A stretch of 6,922 nucleotides of DNA, taken from Rhodoferax sp. UBA4127 (GTDB taxonomy: Bacteria; Pseudomonadota; Gammaproteobacteria; Burkholderiales; Burkholderiaceae_C). The notes beneath the pieces are model-generated. The model saw nothing but the letters and a program-made list of their open reading frames with translations. It ran no database searches and was not told the DNA's origin. Below, piece after piece: positions 1 through 4,636 of this stretch (positions are counted from its first letter, which is position 1; every line of letters begins with the position of its first letter). The stretch is taken from assembly GCA_002381045.1 (NCBI GenBank), contig DFWT01000291.1, positions 1-6,922 on the forward strand, given 5' to 3'. The translations under genes and the position numbers were made by a program.

Positions 1-246
1 GCCGAATGGGTGATGGGTCGCCCTCAAATTCAGGAAGAAGCAGTGGTGCAGTTGGCCGACCTGATTCAACAAAAAACCCAGCCGGATGGCTTGGCCATCG
101 TGATGGAAGCCAGCCATTTCTGCATGGGCTGGCGCGGCGTGAAAGACACTGAAAGCAAAATGATCAACTCGGTGATGCGTGGCAGCTTTTTGAAAGATGC
201 CAATTTGCGCCGTGAGTTTTTGTCTCTCATTCCCCAGAAAGGTTAA
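1..246 (+). CDS. folE: GTP cyclohydrolase I, C-terminal part (5' end outside window)
   Basis: FolE converts GTP to 7,8-dihydroneopterin triphosphate, the first step of tetrahydrofolate (and pterin) synthesis in the cytoplasm. The frame is open from base 1, so the gene begins upstream; 81 residues are visible. They match the C-terminal catalytic region of the family: the VMGRPQIQEE segment that starts the T-fold's second half, the EASHFCMGWRGV segment and a terminal RREFLSLIP. The cysteine at nt 121-123 is the family's second zinc-ligand cysteine; the first Cys/His pair lies outside the window. The stop TAA is followed after 2 nt by the BLUF gene, so the two are almost certainly co-transcribed. 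The internal GTG/ATG at 10-15 is not a real start, because it would remove most of the enzyme. The family call is secure; full length and N-terminus cannot be judged. Confidence 0.95.
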   Translation, partial: AEWVMGRPQIQEEAVVQLADLIQQKTQPDGLAIVMEASHFCMGWRGVKDTESKMINSVMRGSFLKDANLRREFLSLIPQKG

Positions 247-248
247 GC

Positions 249-671
249 ATGTTGGTTCGTTTACTTTATGCCAGCCGCGCGGTCGACACAACGGCCGACG
301 CGATTGAATCCATCTTGCACCAGTCGCGTGACCACAACCCGATATCTGGCGTGACCGGCGTGCTGTGCTACGGCGGGGGCATCTTCTTGCAGGCCATCGA
401 AGGCGGCCGCATGGCCATCAGCGAGTTGTACGGACATATCCAGCGCGACAAGCGCCACAAGGATGTGGTCTTGCTGCACTACGAAGAAATCTCTGAGCGC
501 CGCTTTGCTGGTTGGACCATGGGCGAGGTCAATATGACGCGTATCAACGCGTCTATTTTGCTCAAGTACGCCGAGCGACCTGAACTCGATCCGTATTCGG
601 TGTCTGGCAAGGTATCGCTGGCGCTGCTCGAAGAACTCATGGCCACGGCGTCCATCATTGGGCGGGCCTGA
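249..671 (+). CDS. Short BLUF-domain blue-light photoreceptor
   Basis: A 140-residue protein made almost entirely of one BLUF domain, which binds FAD non-covalently and senses blue light by rearranging hydrogen bonds around the flavin. Key residues are present: Tyr7 (LLYASR), Asn30 (DHNPISGVTGVL), Gln48 in GGGIFLQAIEGG, and Trp89 and Met91 in RRFAGWTMG; also the DKRH segment before beta-4. About 40 residues follow the core and should form the usual capping helices. There is no EAL, GGDEF or other output domain, so it must signal through a partner protein, as PixD/YcgF-class short BLUF proteins do. The start ATG has a good Shine-Dalgarno (AAAGG, 6 nt spacing) lying inside the end of folE. It sits 2 nt after folE and overlaps the next gene by 14 nt. 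Family and start are secure; the partner is unknown. Confidence 0.95.
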   Translation: MLVRLLYASRAVDTTADAIESILHQSRDHNPISGVTGVLCYGGGIFLQAIEGGRMAISELYGHIQRDKRHKDVVLLHYEEISERRFAGWTMGEVNMTRINASILLKYAERPELDPYSVSGKVSLALLEELMATASIIGRA

Positions 672-1542
672 GTCGATCTCAAGCACCGCAGCCCCGGCCA
701 CAACCCTGCTGCTGGGTTGTGATTTCTCCAGTGCACCCAACGCCAAAAAGCTGATTGTTTTGGCGGTTGGTGCCCTAAATAGTGGGCGTGTGCAGCTCCT
801 GAAGTTGGAGCGTTTTCCCTCGTTGGCATCTTTTGCGAATTGGTTGCAAGGCAACCCGAGGTGGCTGGGGGCGTTCGATCTCCCGTTTGGTTTGCCGCGT
901 GAACTGGTGCAGGTACTGGGCTGGCCCGAGGATTGGCAGAGCTGCATCGCCCATTTCGCATCGCTCAGCCGGGACCAGATTCGCGCCGAATTTGCGGCGT
1001 TTTGCAATGCCCGCCCGGCAGGTGGCAAATTTGCCCATCGCGCCACAGACCGGGTGGCACTTTCGAGCCCAAGTATGAAATGGGTTAACCCGCCTGTGGC
1101 CTTCATGCTGCACGCCGGGGTGCCGATTCTTTTGGCCGCAGGTGCTTATTTTCCAGGACTGCAATCACCGCCACGTAAAAGGGGTCAACATGCCACCGCG
1201 CGGGTGGCCTTAGAGGCTTATCCTGGCATGTTGGCCCGCCAGATTCTTGGCTCCCGCAGCTACAAGGCCGATGACCGCGCCCGTCAGACGCCTGAGCGAC
1301 TGATCGCCCGAAAAGATCTGATCCATGCCTTGGAGCGAGGCGCCACCCATTTGGGGTTACGCCTGAAACTGACCCATGCCCAGCGCGATGCGTTGGCAGA
1401 CGACCCTACCGGCGACGCGTTGGATGCCACGCTGTGTTTGATGCAGGCCGCCTGGGCGCAAGCCCGGCATGATACGGGCGATGCCAACTACGGCTTGCCA
1501 GCCGACCTGGACCCCCTTGAGGGCTGGATTGTTACCGCTTGA
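658..1542 (+). CDS. DUF429 family protein (predicted RNase H-fold nuclease)
   Basis: A 294-residue protein of the DUF429 family, which is predicted to adopt an RNase H-like fold; no reaction is firmly established for it. Visible family motifs are LLLGCDFSSAP near the N-terminus (Asp22), GAFDLPFGLP (Asp74), VALEAYPGMLAR (Glu186) and GDALDATLC (Asp253/Asp256). These acidic positions have the spacing expected of an RNase H-type metal site, so the protein looks catalytically intact, though this is inferred from fold. The best available start is TTG at 658, overlapping the BLUF stop by 14 nt. No ATG or GTG lies in frame before the first strand, and I see no clear Shine-Dalgarno, so translation is probably coupled to the BLUF gene and the exact start is uncertain. 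The stop lies 10 nt from the stop of the convergent ATPase gene. Family call good, function open. Confidence 0.85.
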   Translation: MGGPESISSTAAPATTLLLGCDFSSAPNAKKLIVLAVGALNSGRVQLLKLERFPSLASFANWLQGNPRWLGAFDLPFGLPRELVQVLGWPEDWQSCIAHFASLSRDQIRAEFAAFCNARPAGGKFAHRATDRVALSSPSMKWVNPPVAFMLHAGVPILLAAGAYFPGLQSPPRKRGQHATARVALEAYPGMLARQILGSRSYKADDRARQTPERLIARKDLIHALERGATHLGLRLKLTHAQRDALADDPTGDALDATLCLMQAAWAQARHDTGDANYGLPADLDPLEGWIVTA

Positions 1543-1552
1543 CAACCGGCAG

Positions 1553-2392
1553 CTATTGAGGTTTGTGGATCAGGCTGTCTTCAAGTTTGGCAGACAGTTG
1601 CGCAATGGCAAGCGCCGCAGGGCAACCGGGCAGGGTCTGAAGCAGCAGTTGCCGCTTCATCACCGCCTGGCGTACCGATGGATCCGCTGGGATATCACCC
1701 ATGTGAACGAGGCGAACTTTGTCACCCGGTTTGGCCACCACAAAGCGGTCTAACACCTGTTGAAGTTGCGAGGTGATGGCCCGGCCATCTCCCATTCGGG
1801 CGGTCTGGTTGACCACCAAGCGGATGACTTTGCGACCTTGCTCACCCACCAACACCTTGATGGTGGCGTATGCATCGGTGAGCGAGGTGGGTTCTGGCGT
1901 CGCCACCACCAATACCTCGGAGGCCAGGGACACGGCGAAAAGCACCACGTCCGAGATGCCTGCACCGGTATCTAGCAGGACGATGTCATAGCTGGGCAGC
2001 AGGCCCGACATGACACGTAAAAAGTCTTCGCGCACATTTGGGGTCAGCCGCGAGTACTCGACCATGCCCGAACCCGCCAGCAGCACCGAAAAACCACCAG
2101 GTGCCCGCACGATGGCTTCTTCAAGTTTCGCCTTGCCGGTGAACACATCATGCAGCGTGATCTTCGGGTACAGGTTAAGCACCACATCCAGGTTGGCCAA
2201 ACCCAAGTCAGCATCCAGCACCAGCACCTTGTGACCGCGTTTGGCCAAGGCTGCAGCCAAATTGGCTGAGACAAATGTTTTGCCTACGCCACCTTTGCCG
2301 CTGGTGACGGCCATTACTTTGCCCAAGGGCTTTAACGGGACAGGGCCACTTGGGATGTCCTGGTTCACGGGTGGGCTTGTCACGTCGTTCAT
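1553..2392 (-). CDS. MinD/ParA-type ATPase, FlhG (FleN)-like
   Basis: A 279-residue P-loop ATPase of the SIMIBI/MinD class. A deviant Walker A, SGKGGVGKT (31-39, signature Lys33), is followed by VLVLDADLGLANLDVVL (57-72), an LHDVFTG segment, Walker B DTGAGISD (141-148), the TPEPTSLTDAYATIK block (165-179) and a VNQ guanine/adenine-site motif (194-196). The LGLANLDV and TPEPTSLTDAY blocks are those of FlhG/FleN, which limits flagellar number with FlhF or restrains FleQ-type activators. Two things are unlike classical FlhG. The Pro-rich N-terminus (1-24) has no DQAxxLR FlhF-activating motif. Phe40 follows the P-loop Thr, where Thr, Ser or Asn is usual. No flhF or flagellar gene is nearby. Its start is 1 nt after the GGDEF stop (TGACATG), with GGGTGA 5-7 nt upstream, so it is translationally coupled. 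The ATPase class is certain; a flagellar role is only a possibility. Confidence 0.88.
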   Translation of the reverse strand: MNDVTSPPVNQDIPSGPVPLKPLGKVMAVTSGKGGVGKTFVSANLAAALAKRGHKVLVLDADLGLANLDVVLNLYPKITLHDVFTGKAKLEEAIVRAPGGFSVLLAGSGMVEYSRLTPNVREDFLRVMSGLLPSYDIVLLDTGAGISDVVLFAVSLASEVLVVATPEPTSLTDAYATIKVLVGEQGRKVIRLVVNQTARMGDGRAITSQLQQVLDRFVVAKPGDKVRLVHMGDIPADPSVRQAVMKRQLLLQTLPGCPAALAIAQLSAKLEDSLIHKPQ

Positions 2393-2393
2393 G

Positions 2394-3197
2394 TCAGTTC
2401 ACCCGATTGGAAGCAGCACCTGAGGCGCCGATCGAGGCGTCCACCCCCATGCTTTCGATCCACCCTGGATCGGACAAGGACAATGGACCAAACAGCAAAT
2501 TTTTCTCCTCGGCACTGACCGACAAAATGGGTTGAGGCTCAATGCAAACCCGGTTACGACCCTCGGATTTGGCGCGGTACAACTCAATGTCGGCCCGGTC
2601 TACCCAAAGTTCGGGGGTGGAGCGAACCCAACGTGGCGCATAGGCGCCACCGATGCTGATGGTGACTTTGAGCGGGTCGGCACCGGCAATGGGGATGCTC
2701 ATGGCACTGACCGAGGCGCGTATCCGCTCGGCTACCTGTTGGCCAAACTGGCCCTGGCAACTGGGCAGAATGATGACGAATTCTTCGCCTCCAAATCGTG
2801 CCACGGTGTCCATCGGGCGCACGCACTTGGCCAGCGTTTTGGCGACAGCCTGCAGAACGGCATCACCAGCCGGGTGGCCATGGTTGTCGTTAACTCGTTT
2901 GAAGTGGTCAATGTCGAGCATTAAAAGCAGGGCAGGTTCACCAGAGCGAGCTACCACCTCAATTTCACGGTTCAGCACATTCTGGAAATAGCGCCGATTC
3001 GACAAGCCAGTGAGCGGGTCTTTCAGGGACAAGGCACACAACTGGTCGATCATGGTTTGCAAAAACGCATGGGGATCGGTGTTCGCCTCCGGCAAGGCCT
3101 GTTCGGTGTGCCCGAGCAAGGCCCGTGCATCGTCCAAACGCAACTTGGACAGGTCAACCAGAGGGGAGTCGGATGGTTGCGGCACGGCGTGGTTCAT
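2394..3197 (-). CDS. GGDEF-domain diguanylate cyclase
   Basis: Predicted to condense two GTP into cyclic di-GMP in the cytoplasm. The 267-residue protein has a short N-terminal helix region (about 1-55), then a full GGDEF domain (about 56-220): LKDPLTGLSNRRYF, LDIDHFKRVNDNHGH with metal-binding Asp95, the active-site loop GGEEF at 136-140, and the LYRAKSEGRNRV end signature. An RxxD inhibitory site (Arg127-Asp130) lies exactly five residues before GGEEF, so product inhibition is expected. There is no membrane segment, PAS, GAF or receiver domain. A tail of about 45 residues (223-267) follows the domain and matches nothing I recognise. The ATG has no visible Shine-Dalgarno, and the frame stays open for about 75 nt upstream without ATG, GTG or TTG, so the start is the weakest part. 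It heads an operon with the FlhG-like ATPase. Confidence 0.92.
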   Translation of the reverse strand: MNHAVPQPSDSPLVDLSKLRLDDARALLGHTEQALPEANTDPHAFLQTMIDQLCALSLKDPLTGLSNRRYFQNVLNREIEVVARSGEPALLLMLDIDHFKRVNDNHGHPAGDAVLQAVAKTLAKCVRPMDTVARFGGEEFVIILPSCQGQFGQQVAERIRASVSAMSIPIAGADPLKVTISIGGAYAPRWVRSTPELWVDRADIELYRAKSEGRNRVCIEPQPILSVSAEEKNLLFGPLSLSDPGWIESMGVDASIGASGAASNRVN

Positions 3198-3364
3198 GGG
3201 TGAGTTGAGAAAGTCTAACAGGTTGGCCCAATAGGCGAAGCCTGAAAATGACGGGCTTTGAACCGCAACTGCCTACTTACACGTCCTCTCGCACAGCGCC
3301 AAAGCAGCGCGGCACAGACGGCACAATGGCTTGTATCTGTCACTTAATGAAATACTGGGAAAAC
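3198..3364. other. Divergent intergenic spacer (GGDEF operon / SNase gene)
   Basis: This 167-nt spacer separates the minus-strand GGDEF gene from the plus-strand SNase gene, so promoters for both must lie in it or just inside the coding ends. I searched both strands for sigma-70-like pairs. TTGAAC at 3258-3263 and TTGTAT at 3331-3336 resemble -35 or -10 elements but have no acceptable partner at 16-18 nt. I see no strong inverted repeat that would suggest an operator. The assignment as regulatory DNA is therefore by gene orientation only. Confidence 0.45.
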
Positions 3365-3850
3365 ATGTGGCGCGCTGTGATGCTGTTGGCCGGGTGGATG
3401 CCGTTCATGGCTTGTGCGGAGGTTTATTTTGCCCAGGTCACCAAGGTTTCGGACGGCGACACGGTGTGGGTGAAGCCAGAGGGCGTTGCAGCGCCTCGCA
3501 AGCTGCGCCTGCAGGGCTTGGATGCGCCTGAAATTTGCCAAGCCTGGGGCCAAAGCGCACGCGACGCCCTGGCGAACATGGTGCTGAATGTGCGTGTGCA
3601 AGTCAGCGTCAAATACGAGGACGACTACGGCCGCGGCCTGGCTCGGCTCAGCGTCGATGGTCAAGATGTGGGCGCAAAGCTGGTGGCCGCAGGCCATGCT
3701 TGGTCGAGCCGTTGGCATCGCAGCTTGGGACCGTATGCAAAGGAAGAGGCACAAGCCAAAGCCGGACGGTTGGGTTTGTTTGCCCAATCGCAGCCTGAAA
3801 CGCCGCGCGACTTTCGCAAACGTTTTGGCAGCTGTTTTCCTGCCAGATAA
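3365..3850 (+). CDS. Exported thermonuclease-like (SNase) nuclease
   Basis: A staphylococcal-nuclease-fold protein, expected to cleave DNA and RNA with Ca2+. From the chosen ATG it has 161 residues. An N-terminal signal peptide (MWR, hydrophobic AVMLLAGWMPFMA, likely cut after ACA at 18) places it in the periplasm or outside. The catalytic set is complete: Asp32 in VSDGDTVWV, Arg48 with Asp53 and Glu56 in LRLQGLDAPE, and Arg90 in DDYGRGLARL. Cys58 and Cys157 could form a disulfide after export. ATG 3365 is preferred because GGGA lies just upstream (4 nt spacing) and it places the signal peptide at the N-terminus; in-frame ATGs at 3347 and 3326 and an earlier one at 3248 would add 6, 13 or 39 residues and have no better ribosome site. 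FMAC is a poor lipobox, so a lipoprotein is less likely. The gene stands alone and converges on moeB. Confidence 0.9.
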   Translation: MWRAVMLLAGWMPFMACAEVYFAQVTKVSDGDTVWVKPEGVAAPRKLRLQGLDAPEICQAWGQSARDALANMVLNVRVQVSVKYEDDYGRGLARLSVDGQDVGAKLVAAGHAWSSRWHRSLGPYAKEEAQAKAGRLGLFAQSQPETPRDFRKRFGSCFPAR

Positions 3851-3874
3851 AACCTGGCGTTTTGTGTTTGCCAG
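3842..3874. terminator. Bidirectional intrinsic terminator with a shared middle arm
   Basis: Three short arms lie between the convergent SNase and MoeB genes: GCCAG (3842-3846), CTGGC (3854-3858) and GCCAG (3870-3874). On the plus strand arms 1 and 2 form a 5-bp stem (plus a U-G pair at its base) with a 7-nt loop, followed by GTTTTGTGTTT. On the minus strand arms 3 and 2 form a 5-6 bp stem with an 11-nt loop followed by GTTTTAT. Each strand thus gets hairpin plus U-tract. The SNase stop codon lies inside the first loop. The stems are short, so strength is uncertain. Confidence 0.6.
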
Positions 3875-3877
3875 AGG

Positions 3878-4627
3878 TCAGCGCGTGGCGCAAACCGCAC
3901 AGCGGGTTTGGCGGCTCGTGCGCATTTCGGTGAATTCCATGGCACGGCCGTCAATCATCAGCAAGCGCCCGGTCAGTGGCCGGCCAACGCCGGCAATCAA
4001 CTTGAGCGCTTCAGCCGCCTGCATGGTGCCGACGATGCCCACCAACGGCGCGAATACGCCCATGGTGGCGCAACGGGTTTCCTCGAAAGTGGCCTCTGCA
4101 GGAAACACGCAGGCATAACAGGGCGATGTAGGGTCGCGCGGGTCATACACACTAAGCTGGCCATCAAAACGGATCGCCGCCCCAGAGACCAGTGGCTTGG
4201 CGTGGGCCACACACGCCGCGTTGATGGCGTGTCGCGTGCTGAAATTGTCGCAGCAGTCGACCACCACATCGGCCTTGCTTACCAGTTGATTCAGCAACTC
4301 GGCATCTGCGCGCTGCTGAATGCCTGTGACCGAGACCCCCGGATTGAGCTGTGCAATCGCGGTCTTGATCGAATCCACCTTGGGTGAACCAACGCGCGCC
4401 ACAGTGTGAGCCACCTGCCGCTGCAGGTTGGTCACGTCCACCTTGTCATCGTCGACCACCGTGATCTGGCCCACACCGGCCGAGCCCAGGTAGAGCGCCA
4501 CAGGTGAGCCCAAGCCGCCTGCACCAATGACCAGGACATGGGCTGCCTGAATCAGTTCCTGCCCTTCAACCCCGATCTCATTGAGAAGAATGTGGCGCGA
4601 GTAACGCAGCAGGTCGTCATCCGTCAT
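3878..4627 (-). CDS. moeB: MoeB/ThiF-family sulfur-carrier adenylyltransferase
   Basis: An E1-like enzyme of 249 residues that uses ATP to adenylate the C-terminal Gly-Gly of a small ubiquitin-like sulfur carrier: MoaD in molybdopterin synthesis, and in many bacteria ThiS in thiamine synthesis. Visible elements are LLRYSRHILL (Arg11), the nucleotide loop VIGAGGLGS (33-41), VVDDDKVDVTNLQRQ (Arg70), Lys83, the CCDNFSTR block with catalytic Asp127, PLVSGAAIRFDGQ, and a zinc site of Cys170/Cys173 and Cys243/Cys246. Length and layout match E. coli MoeB with no C-terminal rhodanese domain. It starts 9 nt after the ctpA stop, in the same operon. No moaD, moaE, thiS or thiG is in the window, so whether it serves MoaD, ThiS or both cannot be told; the symbol follows closest resemblance. 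Confidence 0.9.
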   Translation of the reverse strand: MTDDDLLRYSRHILLNEIGVEGQELIQAAHVLVIGAGGLGSPVALYLGSAGVGQITVVDDDKVDVTNLQRQVAHTVARVGSPKVDSIKTAIAQLNPGVSVTGIQQRADAELLNQLVSKADVVVDCCDNFSTRHAINAACVAHAKPLVSGAAIRFDGQLSVYDPRDPTSPCYACVFPAEATFEETRCATMGVFAPLVGIVGTMQAAEALKLIAGVGRPLTGRLLMIDGRAMEFTEMRTSRQTRCAVCATR

Positions 4628-4636
4628 GAATGAGGC

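Noticed and set aside
794..810. GCTCC/GGAGC stem in the DUF429 gene
   Set aside because: Only five base pairs within coding sequence and no U-tract; expected by chance.
261..1106. 281-codon open frame on the minus strand opposite the BLUF and DUF429 genes
   Set aside because: It is a shadow of two well-supported plus-strand genes, spans their junction, and its translation shows no recognisable domain.
1539..1544. Perfect TTGACA -35 hexamer at the DUF429 stop
   Set aside because: The position 17 nt downstream reads TTTGTG, not a -10 element, and no gene follows on that strand until the SNase gene.
3248..3364. Longer SNase start at 3248 or the ATGs at 3326 and 3347
   Set aside because: They would put 6 to 39 residues ahead of a good signal peptide and have no better ribosome site than ATG 3365.
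3588..4118. 176-codon plus-strand frame spanning the SNase end and the MoeB gene
   Set aside because: It overlaps two genes with complete catalytic motifs and the terminator between them, and has no domain of its own.
3908..4387. 159-codon plus-strand frame inside MoeB
   Set aside because: Antisense shadow of conserved MoeB sequence; no protein family recognised.
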